64,000 nt of DNA from Alteromonas sp. MMG017 (GTDB lineage: Bacteria > Pseudomonadota > Gammaproteobacteria > Enterobacterales > Alteromonadaceae). The stretch's first letter is position 1; the number at the start of each line of letters is the position of its first letter. The stretch covers positions 434,001 to 498,000 of the forward strand of contig NZ_JAGJDY010000003.1 in NCBI RefSeq assembly GCF_018100795.1, written 5' to 3'. Position numbers and translations under genes: made by a program. The notes below the pieces were generated by a model. It was not told the DNA's origin and did not search any database. It saw nothing but the letters and a program-made list of their open reading frames with translations. Shown piece after piece: positions 55,358-64,000 of this stretch.

Positions 55358-56751
55358 TGTGATACTCCAAGGCCTAGGGCAAGGCCTAAATCAATACGAT
55401 TACTTAGCTGAGAATATTGAAGCTCGACGCGCTGCGCCTGCAAATTGAAAGTGGTGTCGTAAACTGACAACAAATCTAAAATATCTACCAATCCTTGGCG
55501 GTATTGGCCGGAAAAAGTATCCGCACTACTTAGCGCTTTCTGATAGGCAATATCGATGTAGTGCTGACGTTGTGTAAACGCTTTCTCGTTATCCAAAGCA
55601 TCTTGTACTTCTTGAACACTGTTTAAGAGTGTTTCACGGTATTGCCACCAGCTATTTAACGCGGTTAACTCGGCATCATCAATTTGTGCTCTTAGTGCGC
55701 CGCCTTGGAACAAAGGAGCGGTAATTTGACCCAATAAGCTCCACAACGGATTTGTTAATAACGACTGAGACAGTGTAGTGCCATTGTCGGTGAGAGCAGC
55801 AGATAGGCTAATGCTGGGCAACAACGCTTTATAAGCCACTTTCACGTTCGCTTCACTGGCCTTTATATTGTAATACGCGGCTTGTAAATCTGGACGTCGG
55901 GCAAGATCTTGTTCTGGTAAGTTGATTAAAGGCTCCAGCACTTCTGGAAACTCAGTCACTGAAGGGAAATCAGACAAGTACTGATCTTGACGGCCTAGCA
56001 AGACCGCCAAAGTGCGCTTTGCGGTACTTATACTGTTTTCATAAAGCGCGATTGAGGCTCGGGTTGTTGCGCTGCTAGTTTGCGCATTGTCTAAGTCATC
56101 TAACGTACCTAACCCAGTGCGATAGCGTGTTAAAATAATACCTTCACTATTTTCGTAAACGCTTAAGCGCTCATGTTCAATGGCAAGAAGTTGTTGCTGG
56201 GTAATAATATCTAAGTAGCTTCGAATAACACTGGCTACTAACGCATCACGGGATGACTGGTAAGCGGCGCGAGCGCTGGATGCATCAAAACTGGCGGCCG
56301 TTACGCTATCACTGATTTTTTGCCACAGGTCTAACTCCCAACTGACGGTAACGCCTGCCGAGTAATTTTCATCACTGTTTTCGGTTTTACTTCCTGAAAA
56401 ATTTGCATCCACATTAAGGTTATCTGCAGCCTCTGCCGAAGCAATGGCGACCTGCGCTTTTCGCAGTGTAATCAGGGTTTGTTGCAAGTTGGCGTTGTTT
56501 TTAAGTGCTTCATCAATGTAACTTTGTAACCCCTCCACAGCAACTAAATCGGTTAATGCCGTGGCTGAAACAGCTTCATCTGATTGTGCTTGCCAGATTA
56601 TGCCGTCTCCCTTCATCTCAGAAGCCGTCTCGCTTAACGAAGGGTCTTGGTGACTAGCACAAGCGCTCAACCCCGTGAGTACAATTGCCATAAGTGGTAT
56701 GAATGAAGTTTTACGTAACCCGATCATTGAAATTCGATTATTGCCTACCAT
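55354..56751 (-). CDS. Outer-membrane efflux lipoprotein (TolC/NodT family)
   Basis: A 465-residue outer-membrane factor with lipobox LSAC (Cys31) and two helical-hairpin repeats rich in Ala, Leu and Gln (ARRPDLQAAYYNIKASEANVKVAYKALLPSISL). It forms the exit channel of the tripartite pump. ATG 56751 is used, although ATG 56727 would give a more usual lipoprotein leader; neither has a strong ribosome site. First gene of a five-gene operon OMF-MFP-RND-regulator-kinase. Confidence 0.92.
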   Translation of the reverse strand: MVGNNRISMIGLRKTSFIPLMAIVLTGLSACASHQDPSLSETASEMKGDGIIWQAQSDEAVSATALTDLVAVEGLQSYIDEALKNNANLQQTLITLRKAQVAIASAEAADNLNVDANFSGSKTENSDENYSAGVTVSWELDLWQKISDSVTAASFDASSARAAYQSSRDALVASVIRSYLDIITQQQLLAIEHERLSVYENSEGIILTRYRTGLGTLDDLDNAQTSSATTRASIALYENSISTAKRTLAVLLGRQDQYLSDFPSVTEFPEVLEPLINLPEQDLARRPDLQAAYYNIKASEANVKVAYKALLPSISLSAALTDNGTTLSQSLLTNPLWSLLGQITAPLFQGGALRAQIDDAELTALNSWWQYRETLLNSVQEVQDALDNEKAFTQRQHYIDIAYQKALSSADTFSGQYRQGLVDILDLLSVYDTTFNLQAQRVELQYSQLSNRIDLGLALGLGVSQ

Positions 56752-56865
56752 GAATTTAGCATGTCATAACGAGGGTTAAGGCAGGGTTAACGGTCTTAAT
56801 TTTGTTTGAATTGTTTTATCGCGCGCAAATAAGCGAATCCCTAATGCACTATGAAACAACATAAA

Positions 56866-56892
56866 AAAAGCCAGTCACAAGGACTGGCTTTT
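56866..56892 (-). terminator. Rho-independent terminator after putA
   Basis: AAAAGCCAGTC (56866-56876) and GACTGGCTTTT (56882-56892) form an 11-bp stem with a 5-nt loop. Read on the minus strand the stem is followed by seven T, a textbook terminator for putA. Confidence 0.88.
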
Positions 56893-56922
56893 CAGCGTTA
56901 CCAATTACTATAAGGCAAGTTG

Positions 56923-56967
56923 CTTTGTACTAAATTACTTTGTACTAAATTACTTTGTACTAAATTA
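56923..56967. repeat. 15-bp tandem repeat, three perfect copies
   Basis: Unit CTTTGTACTAAATTA occurs at 56923-56937, 56938-56952 and 56953-56967, with a decayed fourth copy (56968-56980) that runs into the putA stop codon. It lies between the putA stop and its terminator, so it is transcribed but untranslated. Confidence 0.95.
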
Positions 56968-56977
56968 CTTTGTGGTA

Positions 56978-59900
56978 TTACTCATCGTCTTCCACTAACG
57001 TCATAAGAGATGTATTCCCTCCCGACGCCGTAGTATCGATACTAATGGTTTTTTCCGTCATTAAACGCTGAATCAACTTATCGTTATATTCTGCGGTGAT
57101 CACTGGCAAGATAGCCCCTTCACGTGATGACAACATTGCGGTAATACGCGCAGTACGTTCTGTGCTTGAATCAACAACCACACCCGCTAAGTCTTCATCC
57201 ATTAACAAGGCATCAAAGTGACCTAATCGTGCTACTTGGAATACCCCTTTAGGTGCGCCAGTAGACTCAAACTTGTTTTGAATTTCGATGGCTTCTTCGT
57301 AGAAGATTTCAGATACAACAGACACCACCGTGTTACCTGTGGCAAGCGCAGTCACAATAGAAAGCATCCAGTACTCAAACGATACATCTTTATCTGCGAA
57401 ACATACCAAGGTGCCTCTAGGCTCAAGATAAAGTTTGTTAGATTCACCTGTAGGACCAGGAAGTTCTGTGGGTTTCGCTAACTTACGCTCAACACTGGTT
57501 AACTGCTGACGGGCAGTGGCTAAGGTGCGGTTTAAATCGTCGGCTAGGTCGTCAACAATGTCGACCTTAGCAATTTTAGCCAGTAACTGACGCACCATGG
57601 AAATACGATCATTTAAGGCCATATGACGCCACTGGGCTTCAACATCCTTAGCTTGATCCATCACCACATGGGCACGTTCGGCAATTTTATCATCACCCAT
57701 TAGCGCATTATCAGTACCATCTACATCGTCTATTAACGTGGGTTTTGGTGTAGCACGTTCCATCATTAAGCGAGGCAAGTAATTTGGCCCACCGGCTTTT
57801 GGCCCCGTACCTGATAACCCGCGACCACCAAATGGTTGTACACCAACAATAGCGCCAATCATGTTGCGGTTAATATACACATTACCTGCACGGCTCTTCG
57901 CAGCAAGTTCGTACGCACGTTCTTCAATACGCGAATGAATACCCATGGTTAGGCCATAACCTGTACCATTGATTTGCTCAAGAACGTTGTCTAACTCTTT
58001 CGATTTAAAGCGTACTAAATGCACTACTGGGCCAAAGACTTCTTTTTCCAGTACATCTAAGTTATCAATTTGATAAAGCGTAGGTGGGAAGAAAGTGCCG
58101 TTTTCAGTACCTTCCGGCAGCTCGTTTCGATAAAGCAGTTTTCCTTTTCCTTCCATAAAGTCGACATGATCGGTAAGGCTCTTCAGTGCTTTTTCGTCAA
58201 TCACTGGGCCCACGTCAGTTGCTAACAGGGTTGGGTCGCCAATGGTTAGTTCTTTCATGGCTCCGGTTAACATACTGATGAGATCGTCTGCAATTTCCTC
58301 TTGCACGAATAATACGCGAAGGGCTGAACAGCGTTGCCCCGCACTTTGGAAACCAGAATGAATAACATCATCAACCACCTGCTCTGGCAGGGCAGTTGAG
58401 TCCACAATCATGCAGTTTTGCCCGCCGGTTTCGGCAATGAGCGGCACTTGCTCGCCACCACGGTTGGCAAGTTCTTGCGAGATAAGCGTGCCCGTTTGGG
58501 TAGAACCGGTAAACATCACTGCTTTAATACGTTCGTCAGAAAGTAAGGTTTCGCCCACTTCTTTACCTGGTGCAATAATAAGTTTTAGCGCGTCTTCAGG
58601 TAAGCCTACCGACTGCATAATATCTACAGCACGTTTAGCCACCATACTGGTTTGTTCAGCAGGTTTAGCAACAACCGTATTTCCAGTAACCAGTGCTGCT
58701 GATACCTGACCTAAAAATATTGCTAGCGGGAAGTTCCACGGGCTAATACACAGCACCACACCGCGAGGTAACAAGCGCTTATCTTCTGCCAAATCTTGAG
58801 CACGGGCTGCGTAGTAACGACAAAAGTCGACCGCTTCACGTACTTCATCGATGCTGTCTTGCGCTACTTTACCCGCTTCACGCATACAAATAGCAATCAA
58901 CTCTGCCATGTGGCGCTCTAGGGCATCGGCTGAACGATTAAGAATTTCAGCACGTTCTGACACATCGCGCTTAGACCACGCGTCGAAGCCCGCATCTGCA
59001 TCATCTAGTGCTTTGCGCATATCATCAGGTTGTGCGTAATAATGGTAACCCACCACATCGTTGTGATTCATTGGATTACGAACCGCCGTTGCCCCTTCCG
59101 GTACACCGTCAGTCACGCTGTAATATTCTTGCCAGCGCTCAAGTTCATGCTGAAGTGCACTAACCGCATTCACATCGGTTAAATCTAACCCTCGAGAGTT
59201 GTCACGTTCAGGGGCATATAAGCCACGAGGGGTTTTAATTAATTTGTTGAAACGAACTTTAAGACGCTGAGTTTTTTCAACTGGGTCTTCAAGTAATGAC
59301 TCAACCGGTTTTTCGTCATCCACAATCGCGTTAACAAATGAAGAGTTAGCTCCATTTTCTAGCAAACGGCGTACAAGATAAGCCAATAAGTCTTCGTGTT
59401 CGCCTACCGGCGCATAAACACGGCACTGAATTTTCTCTTCCGTCACTACTTTGTCATACAACGTATCACCCATGCCGTGTAAGCACTGGAACTCAAACCC
59501 TTCTTTATCATCGCCTGCAAGTTCAATAATTACTGATGCAGAGTAGGCGTTGTGAGTAGCAAACTGCGGGTACAAGGTATCGCGGTATTCTAATAAGCGG
59601 TTAGCACAAGCATGGTAAGACACATCAGTAGATGACTTACGGGTAAACACAGGGAACTCTTCTAAGCCCGCTTGTTGGGTAAGCTTAATTTCCGTATCCC
59701 AGTAAGCGCCTTTTACCAATCGCACCATTAACGAACGGCCAACTTCTAATGAAAGCACGCGTAAATGTTCAATTACATGAATAGCACGTTTTTGATAGGC
59801 TTGAACCGCAAGACCAAAGCCTGTCCAGCCATTTAAATCTTCATCACGGAATACCGCTTCAATAATATCGAGGGAAAGCTCTAAACGGTCGGCTTCTTCA

Positions 59901-60775
59901 GCGTCAACCGTTAAACCAATATCGTATTCTTTGGCCAGCATACACAAAGCTTTTAAGCGCGGCGGAATATCACGCATTGCGCGTTCTCTGTGTAAGAACT
60001 CAAAACGTGGATGTATTGCCGACAACTTAACTGAAATACCCGGCGAACGCTTAGGCCCACGGCCGTTAGCCGCTTTACCAATCACTTCAATAGCTTTAAC
60101 GTAAGCATCGTAGTAGCGATCTGCATCTTCCATTGTACGGGCGCCTTCACCCAACATGTCGTAGGAATATACATAGCCTTTGGTTTCTTTTTCCTTCGCA
60201 CGCTCTACCGCATCTTTTATGGTTTCACCCATAACGAACTGACGACCCATTACGCGCATGGCAATGTTCATTGCGCGGCGAATAACTGGCTCACCTAAGC
60301 GACCTAAAGTTTTTTTCAACAGGCCAAACTGTTCCTTCTTACGCTTATCGGCATAATTCACCATATTACCGGTAAACAATAAGCCCCATGCCGAAGCGTT
60401 CACGAATAAAGAATCTGAATTGCCAAGGTGTGGTGTCCACTGCCCTTTAGATAATTTGTCGCGAATAAGTTCGTCTTGCGTATCTCCATCGGGAACACGT
60501 AGTAAGGCTTCGGCTAAACACATCAGTACCACACCTTCAGAGGTGGATAATGAATACTCATTTAGCAATGCATCTACACCACCATGACCTTCTTGGTCGC
60601 GACGAATCTGTAATACCATTTTACGAGCGCGTTCCCACGCACGGCTTCTGGCACGAGGATTTACCTCAGCAATTGGTAAAATTTGATCCACAGCCACAGA
60701 CTCACTAATTCGATAGTAGTCACGAATGCGCTGGCGTAGGGGAGATGTAGTATGAAGTGTGTCGTTAATGAGCAT
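56978..60775 (-). CDS. putA: Bifunctional proline dehydrogenase / pyrroline-5-carboxylate dehydrogenase PutA
   Basis: A 1265-residue PutA. FAD-dependent proline dehydrogenase barrel (about 90-470; MVRLVKGAYWDTEIK, YLVRRLLENGANSSF), then an NAD-dependent P5C dehydrogenase (about 560-990) with catalytic Cys in SAGQRCSALR and Glu in IAETGGQN, then a C-terminal domain of some 200 residues. It oxidises proline to glutamate with substrate channelling. Unlike E. coli PutA (1320 residues) there is no N-terminal ribbon-helix-helix DNA-binding domain, so it cannot be its own repressor. The start MLINDTLHTTSPLRQRIR directly enters the dimerisation helices. Confidence 0.96.
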   Translation of the reverse strand: MLINDTLHTTSPLRQRIRDYYRISESVAVDQILPIAEVNPRARSRAWERARKMVLQIRRDQEGHGGVDALLNEYSLSTSEGVVLMCLAEALLRVPDGDTQDELIRDKLSKGQWTPHLGNSDSLFVNASAWGLLFTGNMVNYADKRKKEQFGLLKKTLGRLGEPVIRRAMNIAMRVMGRQFVMGETIKDAVERAKEKETKGYVYSYDMLGEGARTMEDADRYYDAYVKAIEVIGKAANGRGPKRSPGISVKLSAIHPRFEFLHRERAMRDIPPRLKALCMLAKEYDIGLTVDAEEADRLELSLDIIEAVFRDEDLNGWTGFGLAVQAYQKRAIHVIEHLRVLSLEVGRSLMVRLVKGAYWDTEIKLTQQAGLEEFPVFTRKSSTDVSYHACANRLLEYRDTLYPQFATHNAYSASVIIELAGDDKEGFEFQCLHGMGDTLYDKVVTEEKIQCRVYAPVGEHEDLLAYLVRRLLENGANSSFVNAIVDDEKPVESLLEDPVEKTQRLKVRFNKLIKTPRGLYAPERDNSRGLDLTDVNAVSALQHELERWQEYYSVTDGVPEGATAVRNPMNHNDVVGYHYYAQPDDMRKALDDADAGFDAWSKRDVSERAEILNRSADALERHMAELIAICMREAGKVAQDSIDEVREAVDFCRYYAARAQDLAEDKRLLPRGVVLCISPWNFPLAIFLGQVSAALVTGNTVVAKPAEQTSMVAKRAVDIMQSVGLPEDALKLIIAPGKEVGETLLSDERIKAVMFTGSTQTGTLISQELANRGGEQVPLIAETGGQNCMIVDSTALPEQVVDDVIHSGFQSAGQRCSALRVLFVQEEIADDLISMLTGAMKELTIGDPTLLATDVGPVIDEKALKSLTDHVDFMEGKGKLLYRNELPEGTENGTFFPPTLYQIDNLDVLEKEVFGPVVHLVRFKSKELDNVLEQINGTGYGLTMGIHSRIEERAYELAAKSRAGNVYINRNMIGAIVGVQPFGGRGLSGTGPKAGGPNYLPRLMMERATPKPTLIDDVDGTDNALMGDDKIAERAHVVMDQAKDVEAQWRHMALNDRISMVRQLLAKIAKVDIVDDLADDLNRTLATARQQLTSVERKLAKPTELPGPTGESNKLYLEPRGTLVCFADKDVSFEYWMLSIVTALATGNTVVSVVSEIFYEEAIEIQNKFESTGAPKGVFQVARLGHFDALLMDEDLAGVVVDSSTERTARITAMLSSREGAILPVITAEYNDKLIQRLMTEKTISIDTTASGGNTSLMTLVEDDE

Positions 60776-61197
60776 TGCAACCCTTTATTCGAAAAGCTGT
60801 AGAAAATGGTTCCGGTAACGGAATACAAGAATAACGTTACATGGAAAAAATGAATTAACAAGTAAAGCCTAGCTTTACTTGATGCGCCCCACCTAAAGTG
60901 TGCCGCGCTTGCGAATCTAAGTATTTAAACTTCGATCTTCTCAATGAAGATCACGATATCGCCGAAATTGCGCGGATACTAGCATAATTGCCTGTTTCGC
61001 CAAGCCCTGGCTGTCAACTTTTTGCACCACTGTGATAGGGCGTCTAAGAACGCGGGTGAATAACATTTCTTAAGTATTTTTATATAAGGCGGTGCTTCAG
61101 GAAATGTTAATTAAATGTTTAAAAATTCATGCATCGAGGTCAACATCTCCAATATAAGGTCTACACTAGATAATATAAAAAGTGGAGGTTTACGCTG
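60776..61197. promoter_or_regulatory. Divergent promoter region between putA and chemoreceptor gene
   Basis: 422 bp with no convincing gene. It holds an inverted repeat, GATCTTC-TCAAT-GAAGATC (60934-60952), a candidate operator or small hairpin, about 160 bp upstream of putA. A strong ribosome site GTGGAGG (61182-61188) serves the chemoreceptor gene. Other stretches show nothing I can name. Confidence 0.4.
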
Positions 61198-62820
61198 ATG
61201 TGGTTACGCAATTTTAGTTTAATTCAAAGGCTCAGTATCATTGTTGCGCTTACGGCGTTGCTATTTTTGGTGCTAACCGGTGCGGTATTAAACCAGCACT
61301 ACAAGGCACTGAAAGAAAAGTCCTATAAAGAAAATCAACACCTCGTAGAAGTTGTTCATACCTTGCTTGCAAGCTTTGAATCCTTGGAAGGGGTAGACGA
61401 AGACGCTGCTAAACAGATGGCGCTGACCGCGGTTAGCCGCCTTAGGTACGATGAGAGCAACTATTTTTGGATTCAAGATGCCACCCCCGCTATGGTCATG
61501 CACCCCATCAAACCATCGCTTAACGGGCAAGATTTACGCAGCTTTAAAGACGGCAACGGTAAAGCATTTTTTGTGGAAATGGCGCAAAAGATAAAGTCTA
61601 CAGGCAGTGGCTTTGTTGATTACGTATGGCCGCTTCCGGGAGAAGAAACGCCGGTCGACAAAATTTCGTATGTTAAAGAGTTCAAACCATGGGGCTGGAC
61701 TGTAGGTTCAGGTATCTACTTATCTACCCTTGAAGCTGAATACGCCCACTTACGTAATTTGCTTATCGTTATTTGTATTATTAGCGTGCTACTGGTGGTA
61801 GCGCTTATCTTCTACATTGGCGGCAGTATTGTTAAGCCAGTTCAGGAAGTCACAGAACGAATGAAAGATATTGCCATGGGAGATGGGGATTTAACCCGTT
61901 CACTTCCTGAGTCGGGCCATGATGAAATAACGCGACTTGCTCGCTACTTCAATGAATATACCAATAAAATGCGCCAATCGTTGTTAGGTATACGCGAAAA
62001 TATCACCGCCCTTACCCAGCAAGCCGTACTGGTTGAAAGCGTGAGCCAAGACAGCAACGGTCAGGCGCAAAGCCAAAATGAAAATATGATGCAAGTTGCC
62101 GTGGCCATGGAACAAATGACCACCCAAATCCAGCAAGTGAGCGAAAATGCAGATACGGCTGAAACCAGCACCAGCGGCGCACGAGCCAATGTAGAACAAG
62201 GCAGCAGCGTAGTAGAAAGTACCGTAAGTGATATTCGCTCATTAACGTCGAATATTGAGAGCGTGAGCCATGTGGTTACCGAGCTTGCTGAACAAACCAA
62301 CAGTATTGGCGCAGTACTAGACGTTATTCGTGGCATTGCCGATCAGACTAACTTACTTGCACTTAACGCTGCGATTGAGGCTGCTCGTGCCGGAGAACAA
62401 GGGAGAGGGTTTGCCGTGGTGGCCGATGAAGTGCGCACCCTAGCCAGTCGCACAGGCCAAAGTACTGATGAAATTCAAGCTATGATTGAAAAGCTACAGA
62501 GCAATGCAAAAGCCGCCGTAGACGCCGTGCAAGTGAGTCAAAGTGCTTCAGCAAGTACGGTGGACAATGCCACTAAAGCGAACGAAAGCTTAAAAGAAGC
62601 CGACCGGCTTATGAATGAGATTTCAGGTATGAGTAGCCAAATAGCCCGGGCAACAGAACAGCAGGCTGAAGCCGCGAATGAGGCCAATATTCGTATCAAC
62701 GCTTTGTCTGGTGCAGCTGATAGCAGTTTAAAAACGGCAGAAAAATTGGCTAGTGCCAGTCAGGCTCTCAAAGCAAGCTGTGTGGCTATAAAAGAAATTG
62801 CCAGCAAATTTAAACTTTAG
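61198..62820 (+). CDS. Methyl-accepting chemotaxis protein with single Cache sensor
   Basis: A 540-residue chemoreceptor. TM1 (about 8-30), single-Cache periplasmic domain (about 35-185; [28 protein letters not shown]), TM2 (about 188-210), HAMP (about 212-265), and the cytoplasmic signalling hairpin whose tip reads [38 protein letters not shown] sequence. It relays ligand binding to CheA/CheW. sCache domains often bind small organic acids; the ligand here is unknown. It is divergent from putA, which hints at, but does not show, amino-acid taxis. Confidence 0.95.
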   Translation: MWLRNFSLIQRLSIIVALTALLFLVLTGAVLNQHYKALKEKSYKENQHLVEVVHTLLASFESLEGVDEDAAKQMALTAVSRLRYDESNYFWIQDATPAMVMHPIKPSLNGQDLRSFKDGNGKAFFVEMAQKIKSTGSGFVDYVWPLPGEETPVDKISYVKEFKPWGWTVGSGIYLSTLEAEYAHLRNLLIVICIISVLLVVALIFYIGGSIVKPVQEVTERMKDIAMGDGDLTRSLPESGHDEITRLARYFNEYTNKMRQSLLGIRENITALTQQAVLVESVSQDSNGQAQSQNENMMQVAVAMEQMTTQIQQVSENADTAETSTSGARANVEQGSSVVESTVSDIRSLTSNIESVSHVVTELAEQTNSIGAVLDVIRGIADQTNLLALNAAIEAARAGEQGRGFAVVADEVRTLASRTGQSTDEIQAMIEKLQSNAKAAVDAVQVSQSASASTVDNATKANESLKEADRLMNEISGMSSQIARATEQQAEAANEANIRINALSGAADSSLKTAEKLASASQALKASCVAIKEIASKFKL

Positions 62821-62905
62821 TGAACCAAATTAGTCGTAAAAAGGAAGGTATTCACAGGTTTATACTACTTCCTGCGTATGGAAGTATTTAAAGCGGTGCT
62901 TTAGA

Positions 62906-62933
62906 CTGGTTATCTACATCGTTAGATAACCAG
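62906..62933 (+). terminator. Hairpin after chemoreceptor gene
   Basis: CTGGTTATCTA (62906-62916) and TAGATAACCAG (62923-62933) pair perfectly around a 6-nt loop, 85 bp after the stop codon. No T-run follows, so its terminator strength is uncertain. Confidence 0.55.
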
Positions 62934-62960
62934 CTAAACGTCGTTTACAAGGAGTGATAT

Positions 62961-64000
62961 ATGAGCAGTGATAGTAAAGGGATCCCAATCAAATATTGGG
63001 TATTGGGCTTTTTTGTTCTACTTATCTTAGTGTATGTTCTATTTGCTAATACCATTATTAAAGCCGTACTAGAGTCGAAATTAGGCGAGTCTTATGGCGC
63101 AGAAGTCAACATTGACGAATTTGATCACTCTTTATACCCTACCACTGTCACCCTTAAAGGCATTGGCTTAACCAACGCCACTAAGCCTTCGCATAATCAA
63201 GTGTTAGTTGGCGAAGCAAATGCTGACGTTGCCCTTATGCCGCTGTTGTCTAATCAAGTTGTGGTAAACAACCTCAATTTACTTGATGTGCAATTTGACC
63301 AAGTTCGAGAGCATGAAGGTGAAGTTTATCGGGTGCCAGAAAGCTCACTGTCTTACGATGAAATTAAAGCAAAAGCCAAAGAAGCCGTGCCTTCTGTTGA
63401 CGAAATGCTTGCTCGTAACCCCCTTAAAACTACCGCCGCCGTTGCCGAAGCAAAAGAAGCCTATGCCACCTACTCAGAAGGCTTAAAGCAAGATTATGAA
63501 AACTTGCCTGATAAAGAACGCATCGACTATTACAAAACCCAAGTTGCTGCGCTTAAAGAAACGAATTACAAAGATCCTCAAGCTCTTATTCAAGCTAAAT
63601 CGTCGTTAGATAAGTTAAAAGAAGAGATGAGTGCAGATCGTGCGCTTATTAGCAGTTTTACCGACAAAGCGTCGAATGCTAAGAGTGCATTAAGCCAATC
63701 GGTAAAAGCCTTAAAAGAAGCCCCCAGTGAAGACTATGCGTTACTTAAAGGGGTGATTGCGGGCGATGAAGCTGCACTATCTCAGGTGACTTATTTCGTA
63801 TTTGGCGACAAAGCCGCTGAATACACCGAGTACTTGATGTCTGCCATGCAAATTGTGATGCCACTACTGCAAGGCGGAGATACGCCCGAAGAACCTGCAG
63901 CCGACATGCCTTCTATTTTGGTGAAGCAAGCTAACGTGTCTGTACTTTGGCAAAACGAGTCGATAAGCAGTTCGTGGCAGAACATTACCAACACCCACAG
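62961..64000 (+). CDS. TIGR03545-like inner-membrane-anchored envelope protein (N-terminal part)
   Basis: The frame is open from ATG 62961 (AAGGAG 7 nt upstream) to the right edge, showing about 346 residues. One N-terminal membrane helix (about 12-32) is followed by an AsmA-like start (IIKAVLESKLGESYGAEVNID, TLKGIGLTNATKPSHNQVLVGEANADVAL), then a long Ala/Lys/Glu-rich helical segment (about 115-260). This layout resembles the TIGR03545 family, large periplasmic proteins of unknown function related to AsmA/DUF748. The C-terminal part is beyond the window. Confidence 0.7.
   Translation, partial: MSSDSKGIPIKYWVLGFFVLLILVYVLFANTIIKAVLESKLGESYGAEVNIDEFDHSLYPTTVTLKGIGLTNATKPSHNQVLVGEANADVALMPLLSNQVVVNNLNLLDVQFDQVREHEGEVYRVPESSLSYDEIKAKAKEAVPSVDEMLARNPLKTTAAVAEAKEAYATYSEGLKQDYENLPDKERIDYYKTQVAALKETNYKDPQALIQAKSSLDKLKEEMSADRALISSFTDKASNAKSALSQSVKALKEAPSEDYALLKGVIAGDEAALSQVTYFVFGDKAAEYTEYLMSAMQIVMPLLQGGDTPEEPAADMPSILVKQANVSVLWQNESISSSWQNITNTH

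Noticed and set aside
56923..56980. CRISPR array
   Set aside because: Units are 15 bp and directly contiguous with no spacers, and no cas genes are present.

Overview
The window looks like a chromosomal segment of a marine gammaproteobacterium of the Alteromonas/Paraglaciecola type. The evidence is the rppH-ptsP-(TauE/SafE)-lgt-thyA block, the rapA-rluA pair, mutH, a CYTH/CHAD gene next to an SH3/TIGR04211 gene, TonB-dependent uptake, and moderate-to-low GC with dense, tightly packed operons. The genus is inferred from gene content only.

Positions 1 to about 26,100 hold an accessory red-algal galactan (agar/porphyran) utilisation locus. It starts inside a GH50-like beta-agarase lipoprotein gene (minus strand, cut by the left edge). 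A minus-strand operon carries a sugar permease, a PfkB sugar kinase and a GH117 3,6-anhydro-L-galactosidase with its catalytic Asp/Asp/His intact. Divergent from it, a plus-strand operon carries 3,6-anhydro-L-galactonate cycloisomerase, a zinc dehydrogenase, a KduD-like SDR and an AldA-like aldehyde dehydrogenase. Together with the kinase these can take 3,6-anhydro-L-galactose to 2-keto-3-deoxy-6-phosphogluconate. The aldolase step is not in the window. A periplasmic S1 sulfatase and a large TonB-dependent receptor complete the uptake side. An AraC regulator precedes a self-contained cytochrome P450/ferredoxin/ferredoxin-reductase operon, which probably O-demethylates 6-O-methyl-galactose. Two FadR-type GntR regulators about 80% identical to each other sit near 0.8 kb and 22.3 kb. 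A palindrome, TTGTTAACAA or close variants, recurs in front of the agarase, both regulators, the permease operon, the cycloisomerase operon, the TonB receptor and probably the FG-GAP gene, and is the likely shared operator.

The least understood part is 1.4-7.2 kb: an IclR regulator, a phytanoyl-CoA-dioxygenase-like Fe(II)/2-oxoglutarate enzyme, a cytoplasmic six-bladed propeller protein read from a TTG start, and a large FG-GAP/UnbV lipoprotein. A long nested palindrome separates the IclR and dioxygenase genes. This looks like a second, undescribed oxidative module attached to the galactan pathway.

From about 26.2 kb to the right end the content is housekeeping or common accessory: PIN-PhoH ATPase, RapA-RluA, a DUF3530-like protein, an AmpG-like transporter, a hybrid histidine kinase, a REC-CheX/diguanylate cyclase pair, thyA-lgt-TauE/SafE-ptsP-rppH, mutH, a membrane-bound AraC-type regulator, a CYTH/CHAD protein, an SH3 protein, an OMF-MFP-RND efflux operon that ends in its own OmpR-type two-component system, putA, a Cache-type chemoreceptor and a partial TIGR03545-like envelope protein. 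No rRNA, tRNA, CRISPR, insertion sequence, integrase or prophage gene was recognised.
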